From the NCBI GenBank assembly GCA_035906255.1, contig JAMIFM010000015.1, forward strand, positions 1-64,000: a stretch of 64,000 bases of DNA, read 5' to 3'. Below the pieces are notes generated by a model. That model did no database searches and was not told where the DNA came from. It saw nothing but the letters and a program-made list of their open reading frames with translations. Below, piece by piece: positions 16,914 to 26,043 of this stretch (position 1 is the first letter of the stretch; each line of letters opens with the position of its first letter). This DNA comes from SB11 sp035906255. Lineage in GTDB: Bacteria; Bacteroidota; Bacteroidia; UBA8524. The position numbers and the translations under genes are program-made.

Positions 16914-17297
16914 TTACAGGCGCAGTTGCCTATTAGATGTGAGAATGGAACAATAACCTGTTTTTCTCTTAGTGGTTAGCGATTCATTTACAGAATATAC
17001 TTTTGCGAGCGAAAATCTTATTTGTGAAAAGACCTCTAAGATTAACTTCTGCCTTTTGCGCTTGGTGTAATCCTCGTCGGTTTTATAAGCAGGGCCGTTG
17101 TGAGATTTTAGCCTGTTTTCTGCTGATGAAACATACCAATCAGCAGCTTTAAGTGAATACTCCCTCTCAAAAAAATCTTCTTGGTCTGTTGCAACTACAA
17201 CCTCCTTAGGAGCCTGAACCTCAATCAGTGAGGTATATGTCCCAAAGCACAGTAGTGCCGCTACTAAAACCAGTAAATGATGTAGGGATTTTTTCAA
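16914..17297 (-). CDS. Small exported hypothetical protein (TTG start)
   Basis: I do not recognise this 127-residue protein. An N-terminal hydrophobic run (about residues 8-25, HLLVLVAALLCFGTYT) is a signal peptide or anchor; the rest is charged, with many Lys/Arg. No ATG is available near the start, so translation would begin at the TTG at 17297, 20 bases after a good -7 element (17317-17324). The reading frame and promoter together make a real gene likely, but without a family match it stays tentative. Confidence 0.5.
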   Translation of the reverse strand: MKKSLHHLLVLVAALLCFGTYTSLIEVQAPKEVVVATDQEDFFEREYSLKAADWYVSSAENRLKSHNGPAYKTDEDYTKRKRQKLILEVFSQIRFSLAKVYSVNESLTTKRKTGYCSILTSNRQLRL

Positions 17298-17316
17298 GTA
17301 TGAGACTTTTGCGGCG

Positions 17317-17324
17317 CAAAGTTA
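17317..17324 (-). promoter_or_regulatory. -7 promoter element (TAACTTTG on the minus strand)
   Basis: Read on the minus strand the bases are TAACTTTGCGCC, the -7 TAnnTTTG followed by the G/C-rich stretch often seen at Bacteroidota start sites. It lies 20 bases before the TTG start of the small exported protein. No -33 TTG recognised. Confidence 0.45.
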
Positions 17325-17429
17325 ATTGTTTTGTTATTACGTAGGATAACTATCCAAAAAATTAACATTGATTTTTACTATCCATTACGAGTAAAATAAA
17401 GCAGGTAACTTGTATCTTCATTTTTTATT

Positions 17430-17855
17430 ATGACCGTACAAACACAAATTGACGAGTATATTACCAGCCAGCCTGAGCCAAAACGTAGTGATATGCATGA
17501 GTTGCACCGCATTATTATGGTGATGGTGCCGACGTGTAAATTATGGTTTTTAGACGGCAAGGACAGTGATAATAAAGTGGTCTCTAATCCTAATATTGGA
17601 TACGGAGCATATACGATAAAGTATGCCGATGGAAAAACAAGGGAGTTTTATCAAATAGGTATTAGTGCAAACACAACCGGAATCTCGGTTTATATTCTTG
17701 GTTTTGATGATAAGAAATATTTAGCCGCAACGTATGGTGAAAAATTAGGTAAGGCAAGTATTACAGGGTATTGCATTAAATTTAAAAAGCTAACCGATAT
17801 TAACATTGAGGTGCTTAAAAATGCCATCCGATACGGATTTGAAGCGAATCAATAA
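17430..17855 (+). CDS. DUF1801-family protein
   Basis: A 141-residue cytoplasmic protein of the DUF1801 (YdhG-like) fold: VDEYI-type opening (QIDEYITSQPEPKRSDMHELHRII) followed by a beta-rich region with YGAYTIKYADGKTREFYQIGIS. The family resembles the Fe-S scaffold-like frataxin-type fold and has no agreed function. It is a single gene followed by a bidirectional terminator shared with the tRNA-Arg gene. Confidence 0.75.
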   Translation: MTVQTQIDEYITSQPEPKRSDMHELHRIIMVMVPTCKLWFLDGKDSDNKVVSNPNIGYGAYTIKYADGKTREFYQIGISANTTGISVYILGFDDKKYLAATYGEKLGKASITGYCIKFKKLTDINIEVLKNAIRYGFEANQ

Positions 17856-17871
17856 TAACAAACAAAATAAA

Positions 17872-17905
17872 AAAGCCTCTCAGCTTAAAATTGCTGAAAG
17901 GCTTT
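17872..17905. terminator. Bidirectional Rho-independent terminator
   Basis: Arms 17872-17884 (AAAGCCTCTCAGC) and 17893-17905 (GCTGAAAGGCTTT) pair at 12 of 13 positions around an 8-base loop, with an A run upstream and a T-rich stretch downstream. It lies between the converging DUF1801 gene and tRNA-Arg and can serve both. Confidence 0.8.
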
Positions 17906-17916
17906 CTGTTTCTGTG

Positions 17917-17990
<74 letters not shown>

Positions 17991-18005
17991 ATGAAAAAGC
18001 GGCTG

Positions 18006-18035
18006 CAAAGATACAGCTATCTTTCATAGTTCAAA
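18006..18035 (-). promoter_or_regulatory. Promoter of tRNA-Arg: TTTG, 18 bases, TATCTTTG
   Basis: Reading the minus strand, TTTG (18032-18035) is followed after 18 bases by TATCTTTG (18006-18013), 15 bases ahead of the tRNA. It fits the -33/-7 sigma-A promoter described for Bacteroides and Flavobacterium and overlaps the last codons of the neighbouring gene. Confidence 0.8.
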
Positions 18036-18726
18036 CCGTTATTTCGTAGGATACTTTCAGAGGTTTCAAAGCTTTGTTCAAAAAGCGGTTTACAGCTTTT
18101 ATTCCTTTGTAATGGGCTATTATAATATCAGGTAAAATATCATCGGTAATAAAACGAGCGGGAATATGCCCTACGCAACCAACAAAACCTGTGTTTAGCA
18201 CCAAACCCTCTGCGCAAGTATCAACGCCTAACGGATTGGTTGGGCGGCAAAAACCCTCTTTACCAAAACTTTCTGAAAAATCTTCGTTGTCTTGTAACAA
18301 AACATATTTCTCATTTTGTTCAGTCAAAAATCCTTTAATCTGCTCCAGTTTTTGATTTTCGATGCCGAAAATTCCTCCTGCCAGTACAATTTTTTTAGGG
18401 GTAAACCCAAATACCATTCCTTCAACCGGCATTCCTGCCACCACCTGTTGTTGAGTAATTATCGCCCCTACTTCTGCAAACTCACCCGTTGGCAATTCAA
18501 AAAACGAACGGTTAGCGCAGGTTATTAAAATCTCTTTCAAATTATCGTTTACACTACCGTCGCATTTTTTTAAGCGCGGCAATAAATCTTTCATAAACCG
18601 CCTGAAAACAGGAAGAATGTTTCTTGTATAAAACTCTTCATCATCCTTTCCCCACATGGTGCAGGGAACAAGATAAGAGCGGCACAACGCACGCATAAAC
18701 TTATCACTGAAAAACTTCTGCTTCAT
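18031..18726 (-). CDS. Hypothetical cytoplasmic protein (unrecognised)
   Basis: A 231-residue protein without a signal peptide or clear membrane segment; I do not recognise the family. It has several Cys (CRSYLVPC, LKKCDGS, ITCANRS, CRPTNP, VDTCAEG, GFVGCVG) and an Ile/Leu-rich C-terminus. The Cys spacing is irregular and does not look like a classical zinc or Fe-S site, though metal binding is possible. It ends 9 bases after the ABC-permease gene on the same strand, so it could be the tail of that operon. Confidence 0.6.
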   Translation of the reverse strand: MKQKFFSDKFMRALCRSYLVPCTMWGKDDEEFYTRNILPVFRRFMKDLLPRLKKCDGSVNDNLKEILITCANRSFFELPTGEFAEVGAIITQQQVVAGMPVEGMVFGFTPKKIVLAGGIFGIENQKLEQIKGFLTEQNEKYVLLQDNEDFSESFGKEGFCRPTNPLGVDTCAEGLVLNTGFVGCVGHIPARFITDDILPDIIIAHYKGIKAVNRFLNKALKPLKVSYEITV

Positions 18727-18735
18727 GGTGTTTAA

Positions 18736-21138
18736 TTATTCGTAGCGTAAACTATTTGCAGGGTTTAACCAAGCAGCGCGTAAAGCCTGCCACAACATGG
18801 TTCCAAGGGCTATTGCAGCGGCAACAAATACCGCCAATACAAAATATTTCACTTCGGGGTTAATGTGGTATGCAAACCCTGTGAGCCACTTATTCATGTA
18901 TATGTAAGCGCAGGGGATGGCAATAACGATTGCTAACAGTATTAGCAGCAAGTATGATTTTATTAATACATAAGCCACCTGCAAAGTACTGGCCCCTATT
19001 ACCTTACGTATGCCGATTTCTTTGGTACGTTGCTCAATGCTATAAGATACAAGGCCAAAAAGGCCGAGGCAGGCCACAATAATGGCTACTATTGAGAAGT
19101 AGCCGAATATTTTTAGCCTCTTGTCCTCGGCTTCGTATTTGCTGTTAAAATTCTCATCAACAAAAAAGTATTCAGTAGGGTATTTTTTAGAGTATTTCTT
19201 CCAAACACCCTCAACAAACGCAACGGTTTCTTTTGTGTTATGCTCTCCCAATTTCAACAGCATCACCCCTCCCCCTTCGCTACCCCGCTTCCGAACCAGC
19301 ACCATAGGCTCAATGGGCTGCTGCATAGGCATAAAATGATAATCGTTTATTACCCCTACTACTTTTCCGTTATAACCAAACCCGTTCATCAGCGAAACAT
19401 CAAAAGGTTTATCCCATCCAAACTCACGTATGGCAGCTTGGTTCACAATAAATGCACCCGTATCGTCGGCCATGCTTTCTTTATTAAAATTACGGCCTTG
19501 CGTAAGGGGTATCTTCATCAGCTCCAAAAACTCATCGTCAACCCCATAAATATTCATTAAACGCTCTTCGGCTTTCCCTTTGTAGTTAATATACTGTAGC
19601 ACCTTACCGCCGAACTCACCGGGCACTTGGCTTGCCAGTGCTACCTTTTGCACATTGGGGTTACCCAATAATTCGGCTTTCATCACATCAAATTTTTCTA
19701 TAAAAGCAGTATCGGCTCCGGGGACTCTGAAAGACAACACCCGTTGGTTATCAAATCCCGGGTTTTTGTTTTTCATGTACTGCATTTGCCCGTACACTAT
19801 TAGTGTGCAGCTAATCATAAATACGGCAATGGCAAACTGTACAGTTACCAGCAATTTGCGAAATATTGCAGAGCCTGAGCCGGGTATTTGTCCTGTTTTC
19901 AGCACTTTTACGGGTTGGAAACCCGATAGAAACCAAGCAGGATATAATCCTGCAAAAATGCCCACTAACATTGCACCTGCCAGTAATACTCCTGCCAAAC
20001 CTAAATTAAAGCTAAGGCTTAGGGCTTTGCCCGACAGGTAATTAAACCCGGGTAAAAGCAACTCAACAAAGCAAAGGGCGATAATGAGACTGAAAATAAC
20101 CGTTAGTATTGACTCGCCTATAAATTGAAAAAACAGTTGGCTGCGACTTGCCCCTGCTGTTTTGCGGATGCCAACCTCGCGGCTACGACGCGCCGAACGC
20201 GCCGTAGCAAGGTTGAGGTAATTGATACACGCAATTACGAGGATTAAAAAACCAATAGATGAAAAAATATAGATGTTAGACTTTTTAGTAGTTTGGGCAT
20301 ACTCATGATTAAAATCGCTGCTGTTTAGCCGTATATCCAACAAGGGTTGCAGCTTATAGGTAATGCTTCCGTTTACGTTTTCGCTTTTAAGCCAAGGTAT
20401 AATAACCTTTTGTACCATTGTTGCCAGTTTAGCCTCAAACACCGTCTTGTCTATGGGTTGCTTAAACAACACGTAATTGGTTTGTTGCATAAAAAACCAA
20501 TCACGGGTAAGGGCTTCTTTTAACCCGGGATTCATCGAACTACCTGAAATAAGTGCATTGGGGATTATATGCGATACATCAGGCTTATGTTTTATGATGC
20601 CTGTTATTTTATAGCTCTTAAGCGTAAACTTGAGCATTTTGCCCAGCACCCCTTCGGTGGTACCAAAAAAGGTGCGGGCAAGCTCATCGGTTATGACTAT
20701 GGTTTGTGGTTCTTGTAAGGCAGTTGCAGGATTACCCTGCAAAAACTCGTAATCAAATATTTTAAAGAACTCAGGGTCGGTAAAGTAAATGCGCTCAATT
20801 TGAAAAACCTTATCACCATACCAAAGGGTTTGCTTTGGCAGGGGGCTTAACCTCACTGCCTCTTCCACTTCGGGATAATCAGCCTTTAATGTAGGAGTTA
20901 GCATATATGAACTGTAACTAAGGTTATCATCTTGCCCCGAAAGGTTCATAATAGAGGTAATGCGATAAATCCTATCAGCTTTGGTATGATGGCGGTCGTA
21001 ACTCAATTCGTTACTCACGTATAAGAAAATGAGTATGCACGACGAAATGCCCACCGCCAACCCGAAAATATTTATAAACGATACCGTTTTGTTTTTATAA
21101 ATATTTCGTAATCCTGTAAGTAAATAATTCTTAATCAT
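18736..21138 (-). CDS. ABC transporter permease, MacB-PCD/FtsX type
   Basis: An 800-residue permease with the Bacteroidota two-module plan: an N-terminal TM (about 20-40) and a MacB-like periplasmic domain, a first FtsX core with TM helices near 290-310, 340-365, 385-405 and 430-450, a second periplasmic domain, then a C-terminal FtsX core (TM near 690, 735 and 770). NIYKNKTVSFINIFGLAVGIS at the start and RTKEIGIRKVIGAS before the last helices are hallmark motifs. It partners the ATPase 27 bases upstream; the set resembles MacAB, moving peptides, antibiotics or lipoprotein-like substrates out of the periplasm. Confidence 0.92.
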   Translation of the reverse strand: MIKNYLLTGLRNIYKNKTVSFINIFGLAVGISSCILIFLYVSNELSYDRHHTKADRIYRITSIMNLSGQDDNLSYSSYMLTPTLKADYPEVEEAVRLSPLPKQTLWYGDKVFQIERIYFTDPEFFKIFDYEFLQGNPATALQEPQTIVITDELARTFFGTTEGVLGKMLKFTLKSYKITGIIKHKPDVSHIIPNALISGSSMNPGLKEALTRDWFFMQQTNYVLFKQPIDKTVFEAKLATMVQKVIIPWLKSENVNGSITYKLQPLLDIRLNSSDFNHEYAQTTKKSNIYIFSSIGFLILVIACINYLNLATARSARRSREVGIRKTAGASRSQLFFQFIGESILTVIFSLIIALCFVELLLPGFNYLSGKALSLSFNLGLAGVLLAGAMLVGIFAGLYPAWFLSGFQPVKVLKTGQIPGSGSAIFRKLLVTVQFAIAVFMISCTLIVYGQMQYMKNKNPGFDNQRVLSFRVPGADTAFIEKFDVMKAELLGNPNVQKVALASQVPGEFGGKVLQYINYKGKAEERLMNIYGVDDEFLELMKIPLTQGRNFNKESMADDTGAFIVNQAAIREFGWDKPFDVSLMNGFGYNGKVVGVINDYHFMPMQQPIEPMVLVRKRGSEGGGVMLLKLGEHNTKETVAFVEGVWKKYSKKYPTEYFFVDENFNSKYEAEDKRLKIFGYFSIVAIIVACLGLFGLVSYSIEQRTKEIGIRKVIGASTLQVAYVLIKSYLLLILLAIVIAIPCAYIYMNKWLTGFAYHINPEVKYFVLAVFVAAAIALGTMLWQALRAAWLNPANSLRYE

Positions 21139-21165
21139 AGGTTTGAGTTTTTACAGGTTCTGCGA

Positions 21166-21849
21166 TTACATCAATGCCTTTTCGGTTTCGGTTAATAGTT
21201 TACCGTCAAACAAATTCACCACACGCTCTGCATGCTGTGCATGTTCGGGGGAGTGCGTTACCATTATTACCGTTGTGCCCATAGCATTCAACGATTTAAT
21301 AATGTCCATCACCTCATCCCCATTACGGCTGTCAAGGTTTCCCGTAGGTTCATCGGCCAATATCAATTTGGGGTGGGTAATTACCGCCCTTGCAACGGCC
21401 ACACGTTGTTGTTGTCCGCCCGATAATTGTTGCGGAAAATGCTTGGCACGATGGGCTATTTGCAGCTTTTCCATTACCTCAACGGCACGTTTTTTTCTTT
21501 CGGTTGCCGAGAGTTTTTGATACAGTAAAGGCAGTTCAATATTTTCTTGAACCGTTAATTCATCAATCAGATTAAAACTTTGAAAAATAAAGCCCACATT
21601 TTGTTTCCGTAGTTCGGCCCTTTGGCGTTCGGTATAGTTGGATACGTCTTTCCCTAAAAAATAAAACTCACCCGAAGATGGGTTATCAATCAACCCTAAA
21701 ATATTAAGCAAGGTTGATTTACCGCATCCTGATGGCCCCATAACTGCCAAAAATTCTCCTTCGCGCACGGTAAGATTTATTTTATCCAACGATATGGTTT
21801 CCACCTCGTCGGTTTGGTACATTTTGCTCAGGTTAATAGTTTTAATCAT
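21166..21849 (-). CDS. ABC transporter ATP-binding protein, LolD/MacB-like
   Basis: A 227-residue ABC ATPase with Walker A GPSGCGKST (near residues 38-46), Q-loop (FIFQSFNLIDELTVQEN), signature LSGGQQQRVAVARA and Walker B LILADEPTGNLD, followed by the H-loop MVTHS. The sequence is the LolD/FtsE/MacB branch, whose permeases do mechanical work rather than form a channel. It lies between the adaptor and permease genes. Confidence 0.95.
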   Translation of the reverse strand: MIKTINLSKMYQTDEVETISLDKINLTVREGEFLAVMGPSGCGKSTLLNILGLIDNPSSGEFYFLGKDVSNYTERQRAELRKQNVGFIFQSFNLIDELTVQENIELPLLYQKLSATERKKRAVEVMEKLQIAHRAKHFPQQLSGGQQQRVAVARAVITHPKLILADEPTGNLDSRNGDEVMDIIKSLNAMGTTVIMVTHSPEHAQHAERVVNLFDGKLLTETEKALM

Positions 21850-21885
21850 CGTTCTTTATTCGTTTTTTATTCTTTTAAGCCCCCC

Positions 21886-21913
21886 CAGTTTCTTTTTTGG
21901 TATAAAGAAACTG
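21886..21913 (-). other. Intercistronic hairpin between adaptor and ATPase genes
   Basis: Perfect 10-base arms CAGTTTCTTT (21886-21895) and AAAGAAACTG (21904-21913) with an 8-base loop, extendable by three C-G pairs beyond one mismatch. No T run follows on the minus strand, so it is more likely an mRNA-stability or ratio-setting element than a terminator. Confidence 0.5.
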
Positions 21914-21927
21914 AGGGAATGTGCTGC

Positions 21928-23178
21928 TTAAAATTCCAGTGCTGTTTTTTCTCCAAAATTTTCGTAGCTCGATATAATCACCTGCTCACCAACTTTAAGC
22001 CCATCAAGTATTTCAAAGTGTTGGGGGTTTTGTCTGCCTATCTTTATTGCACGTTTTTCGGCCGTTTTTCCATTGCCTGATAACACAAAAATCCATGCCC
22101 CGCCTGTTTTCTGGTAAAACCCGCCCCGCTCAATCACCAAACTTTGTATTTTTGCACTCATTTGCAGTTTAAGCGAGATGTTTTGCCCACGTTTCAAGGT
22201 TTCGGGCGCGTTTGCACTAAACTTTAAATCAATGGCAAACAAGCCGTTAGTTACCTGCGGATATATTTTCAGCACCTCCAACCTATACTCTTTTCCATCC
22301 CATTCACAAAAAGCAAACTGCCCCACATAGGTGCGGGCAATGTACAACTCATCAATATTGGCCCTCACCTTAAACCCTTTTGATACATCTATCGAGGCTA
22401 TGTTTTGCCCCTTCCCTTTTGTTTCTCCAATTTCACTGTCAAAGTTTGACAACTGCCCCGCCACAGGAGCAACAACAGTAAGCCCTTCGTTTTTCTTACG
22501 TACCAACTCAAGGTGCTGCTGCATACGGCTAACTGAGGCGGTCATTTGTGCAATTTGCTCAGCAGTAGATACTGAATCCTGCACCAACGCTTTTTGTAAA
22601 AGCCTTAGCCGTTTATTTTGATACTCATAATTGTTTTTGGTTTGCAAGTACTCCTGCTCTGAAATAACCTTATCCTTATACAGCTTTTCACTGTTCTTCA
22701 TGGTGCGCTGTGCTTCGGCCAGTTGAAATTCAGCATCGGCAAGTTGCGTAAGCCGGTTGGTTTTATTTTGTTCCAGCGTATTGCGGCTATTGCGTATATT
22801 ATTCAGTAAATCCAATACCTGCGCCTCTTTATTCAATAAATCCAGCTGCAAGTCGGTATTATCCAAGCGTAGCAACGGTTGACCCTCGATTACCTGTGCA
22901 CCGTCTTCCACAAACTTTTCCCGCACAACCCCGCTTTCTAAAGCATCCAACACCACTGTTTTTAATGGAACCACTACCCCATCGGCAGGTATAAACTCCT
23001 GAAACTCTTTCATCTCTACCTTACTCACCGAAATTTTGTCTTTATCGGCCTTAAAAGAGGATGGCTTACCCGCGCTTGCATAAAATGAATAGAGCAACGC
23101 CAATACCCCAAGCACAACCACAGCGGTTATCCCTTTTTTGCGCCATTTGGCGGTTTTATTATCAATTGGCCTATCCAT
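21928..23178 (-). CDS. MacA/HlyD-family periplasmic adaptor
   Basis: A 416-residue membrane-fusion protein: one N-terminal TM (residues about 15-35, GITAVVVLGVLALLYSFYA), split lipoyl domains, a long coiled-coil hairpin (about 95-215, RNTLEQNKTNRLTQLADAEFQ ...), and a barrel and membrane-proximal domain. It connects the ABC permease to an outer-membrane TolC, not encoded here. The ATG at 23178 (AGGAAAATG) is chosen over a TTG at 23214, because the upstream 12 codons are not signal-like and the region holds regulatory DNA. First gene of adaptor-ATPase-permease, divergent from the response regulator. Confidence 0.88.
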   Translation of the reverse strand: MDRPIDNKTAKWRKKGITAVVVLGVLALLYSFYASAGKPSSFKADKDKISVSKVEMKEFQEFIPADGVVVPLKTVVLDALESGVVREKFVEDGAQVIEGQPLLRLDNTDLQLDLLNKEAQVLDLLNNIRNSRNTLEQNKTNRLTQLADAEFQLAEAQRTMKNSEKLYKDKVISEQEYLQTKNNYEYQNKRLRLLQKALVQDSVSTAEQIAQMTASVSRMQQHLELVRKKNEGLTVVAPVAGQLSNFDSEIGETKGKGQNIASIDVSKGFKVRANIDELYIARTYVGQFAFCEWDGKEYRLEVLKIYPQVTNGLFAIDLKFSANAPETLKRGQNISLKLQMSAKIQSLVIERGGFYQKTGGAWIFVLSGNGKTAEKRAIKIGRQNPQHFEILDGLKVGEQVIISSYENFGEKTALEF

Positions 23179-23271
23179 TTTCCTTTTTGCATTGCAATTC
23201 AATGCCAAAAACACAATAAACTAATATTCAATACTTTAAAACAAGTCTAATAGAATAGCTTGTTCGGGCGT

Positions 23272-23298
23272 GGACACTAATTTGTCCGATTTCGGACA
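23272..23298. promoter_or_regulatory. Palindromic operator for the NtrC-type regulator (candidate)
   Basis: TGTCCGATTTCGGACA at 23283-23298 is a perfect palindrome (7-base arms, TT spacer). A further half-site GGACA lies at 23272-23276, giving a second inverted pair with TGTCC at 23283, and GGACAC recurs 22 bases downstream at 23294. It lies in the divergent region, about 100 bases upstream of the adaptor gene, where enhancer sites of sigma-54 activators normally sit. Confidence 0.6.
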
Positions 23299-23367
23299 CC
23301 TTTGGTCAGATTTTACAAAAAGTGAAACCGCTTTTGTTTTTACTTGTGGAGGATTTTACCCAAGCTA

Positions 23368-24711
23368 ATGCACAAGCACGACCTGAATATATTAGTGGTT
23401 GATGACGATGAGGATGTGGCACAAGCGGCTACCATTATGCTAAAAACCTATGGTTTTAAAGCATCGTTTGAAACTAACCCTGAGAAATTACTCCCCACGC
23501 TTGAAAAACAGCAGGTAGGAGTGGTTTTGCTTGATATGAATTTCAGGGGAACGGTTTATACAGGCAATGAGGGCTTGTATTGGCTGCAACAGGTGAAAAA
23601 AAAGCATCCGCACATTGTGGTGATAATGATAACAGGCTACGGAGATGTGGAGTTGGCTGTTACCGCCATAAAAGCAGGAGCCAGTGATTTTATATTAAAA
23701 CCTTGGCAAAACGAAAAGGTGTTAGCCTCAATAAAAACGGCAATACGCTTGCACGAGGCTCGGACAGGAAAAACCCAACCCGTTACGATAGACGGGGTAC
23801 ATTTGGTGGGGCAGCATCCTAAGTTGCAAGAAACCCTTGCTACCTTAAAAAAAGTAGCCCCTACCGATGCCAACGTGTTGATACTGGGTGAAAACGGTAC
23901 AGGGAAAGAATTAGTAGCCAAATTGCTGCACCAGCACTCCCAACGCAGCCAAAAACCTTTTGTGAGTGTGGATATGGGCAGCCTGAACGAAAACTTGTTT
24001 GAAAGCGAGTTGTTCGGCCATGTAAAAGGAGCTTTTACTGATGCCCGCGAAGAGCGGCAAGGCCGTTTTGAAGCCGCCAACGGCGGCACTTTGTTTTTGG
24101 ATGAGATAGGAAACCTTTCGCCTGTGATGCAGGCAAAACTGCTGAGTGTATTGCAAAACAGAGTGATATACAAAGTGGGGTCAAACACGCCTACTTCTGT
24201 GGATATACGTTTAGTATGTGCTACCAATATGCCCTTGCTACAAATGGTAAAGGAAAATAAATTCAGGCAGGATTTACTGTACCGCATAAACACTGTAGAA
24301 GTTGGGCTGCCGCCATTGCGTGAGCGTAAAGAAGATATAGCTTTATTGGCTTCGTTTTTTATTGAGTTGTATTGCAGTAAGTACAGAAAGCAAGAGAAAA
24401 GTATTCATCCCGTTGCACTGAAACAGCTTGAAAAATACCACTGGCCGGGCAATGTACGTGAGTTACAACACGCCATTGAGCGGGCAGTAATATTGAATGA
24501 TAACGGCGAATTATTACCGGGTGATTTTTTGTTGCCGTTGTATGAAATTACTGACGAAGTTGGTAACGGTAGCTTTAACCTTGAGGAAAACGAAATACAG
24601 TTAATTAAAAAGGTATTGCAGGCTCATGGGGGAAATATAAGTAAAGCAGCTGCCCAACTGGGCATTACAAGAGCCGCACTGTATAGAAGAATGGAAAAAT
24701 ATGGTATTTAG
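23368..24711 (+). CDS. NtrC-family sigma-54-dependent response regulator
   Basis: A 447-residue regulator: receiver (acidic pair DDDED near residue 13, phospho-acceptor Asp56 in LLDMNFRG), AAA+ ATPase with Walker A GENGTGKE (about 174), the sigma-54-contact loop written GAFTDA (221-226, canonical GAFTGA) and Walker B FLDEIG, then a Fis-type helix-turn-helix (GNISKAAAQLGITRAALYRRM). Start at the ATG at 23368; a TTG lies at 23344 after a GGAGG-like run. It overlaps the kinase gene by 11 bases. Because the MacAB-like operon is divergent from it with a palindrome between, it probably activates that operon. Confidence 0.92.
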   Translation: MHKHDLNILVVDDDEDVAQAATIMLKTYGFKASFETNPEKLLPTLEKQQVGVVLLDMNFRGTVYTGNEGLYWLQQVKKKHPHIVVIMITGYGDVELAVTAIKAGASDFILKPWQNEKVLASIKTAIRLHEARTGKTQPVTIDGVHLVGQHPKLQETLATLKKVAPTDANVLILGENGTGKELVAKLLHQHSQRSQKPFVSVDMGSLNENLFESELFGHVKGAFTDAREERQGRFEAANGGTLFLDEIGNLSPVMQAKLLSVLQNRVIYKVGSNTPTSVDIRLVCATNMPLLQMVKENKFRQDLLYRINTVEVGLPPLRERKEDIALLASFFIELYCSKYRKQEKSIHPVALKQLEKYHWPGNVRELQHAIERAVILNDNGELLPGDFLLPLYEITDEVGNGSFNLEENEIQLIKKVLQAHGGNISKAAAQLGITRAALYRRMEKYGI

Positions 24712-26020
24712 CAGGTTTAATACGGGGCTTATTTTACGCATTATTGTGCTGAACATTGTTGCAATAGCTGCGGGCTTTTTGCTGTTTGAAAACCGATATA
24801 CCTATACCCCTGCTGTTTTGCTGGGAATTGAAACGCTGCTGGTGGTTGAGTTGGTGGTGTATTTGCAGCGCACACAACGAAAAGTAACCCGCTTTTTTGA
24901 ATCGGCATTGTACCACGATTTTAATTTTACTTTCACTAAAAACGACACCAATCCTGACGTGCAAGAACTGCACGCTGCACTAAACAGTGTTGCCGACCGC
25001 TTTAGACAACGGAAAATGATGGCCGAGGACAGTATTAAGTTTAATGAAACGGTGATTGACCAAATACCGCTGGGTATTTTAATTTTTAATGCGGATAATA
25101 CGCTGTATAGGTATAATAACCATGCACGCAAAATATTGGGCGATAATACCACTGCACACGTAAACAAACTGTTGGAGAAATATAATTTTTTGCCTGATTT
25201 GCCCGGATATTCGGCATCGCCAGCCCCTGCAATTGTTGAAGTGCAAAAAGAAAACGGGCTGCTTACGCTTGCCGTGCAAGAACAACGGTTTGTGCACGAT
25301 AAGAAGCCGTTTAAAATATTAACCCTGCAAAATTTTTCTGACCCACTTGACCGTAAAGAGCAGGAAAGCTGGCAAAATATTATCCGTGTGCTTACGCATG
25401 AAATAATGAACTCGCTAACTCCTGTGGTATCGCTTACTGAAACGGCCTTGCAGCTTACCAAACAAGAAAATCAAACCGAAATTTTGCAGCAATCACTTGA
25501 AATTGCGCACAAACGCGGGCAAGGTTTGCTGGGTTTTGTTCACTCGTACCGAAAAATAACCAACATTAAACCCTTGCAAAAAACGGTTTTTACGGTTGGT
25601 GAGCTTATTAGCAGCATTGCTATTTTGAAATCGGAAGAATTGCGTGCAAAAAACATTCAATTAACAACGGCTATTGTACCCGAAGACCTTGAAATGGAGG
25701 GTGATTATGAATTGCTTGAACAAGTAGTTATAAATTTGGTGAATAACGCTGCTGATGCCTTGGTTGAAACCGAAAATGCCCGCATTGAGGTAACCGCAGG
25801 GTTTGATTATCTGAACAAGGTTCAAATAAGTGTGAGTGATAACGGTTTAGGTGTGCCAAAAGATATTTTAGATAAAATATTCATCCCCTTTTTTACCACC
25901 AAAAAGCAAGGCACAGGCATTGGCCTTAGCCTGTCGAAACAAATTGTGTTAATGCACGGCGGCAGCCTGTATTTTGAAAAAGCGGAGGCAGGAAATACCA
26001 GAATCGTACTGAAAATATAA
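24701..26020 (+). CDS. Membrane sensor histidine kinase partner of the NtrC-type regulator
   Basis: A 439-residue kinase: two N-terminal TM helices (about 11-30 and 36-55) with almost no periplasmic loop, so the signal is probably sensed in the membrane or by the cytosolic PAS-like region (about 110-210). The HisKA H-box is VLTHEIMNSLTPV with His233; HATPase_c has NLVNNAADAL, DNGLGVP and GTGIGLSLS. It starts inside the end of the regulator gene (11-base overlap). A short-loop TM pair is common in kinases reading membrane stress, which fits an efflux target. Confidence 0.9.
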   Translation: MVFSRFNTGLILRIIVLNIVAIAAGFLLFENRYTYTPAVLLGIETLLVVELVVYLQRTQRKVTRFFESALYHDFNFTFTKNDTNPDVQELHAALNSVADRFRQRKMMAEDSIKFNETVIDQIPLGILIFNADNTLYRYNNHARKILGDNTTAHVNKLLEKYNFLPDLPGYSASPAPAIVEVQKENGLLTLAVQEQRFVHDKKPFKILTLQNFSDPLDRKEQESWQNIIRVLTHEIMNSLTPVVSLTETALQLTKQENQTEILQQSLEIAHKRGQGLLGFVHSYRKITNIKPLQKTVFTVGELISSIAILKSEELRAKNIQLTTAIVPEDLEMEGDYELLEQVVINLVNNAADALVETENARIEVTAGFDYLNKVQISVSDNGLGVPKDILDKIFIPFFTTKKQGTGIGLSLSKQIVLMHGGSLYFEKAEAGNTRIVLKI

Positions 26021-26043
26021 GTATTCTTTAGACACTCCCCTTA

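Noticed and set aside
17344..17383. GGATAACTATCC palindrome and ACTATCC repeat before the DUF1801 gene
   Set aside because: The arms are only 5 bases and no regulator is adjacent; chance is likely in such AT-rich DNA.
23194..23207. Sigma-54 -24/-12 promoter (TGGCA...TTGC) before the adaptor gene
   Set aside because: GG to GC is 9 bases instead of the required 10, and the predicted start would be only about 4 bases from the ATG.
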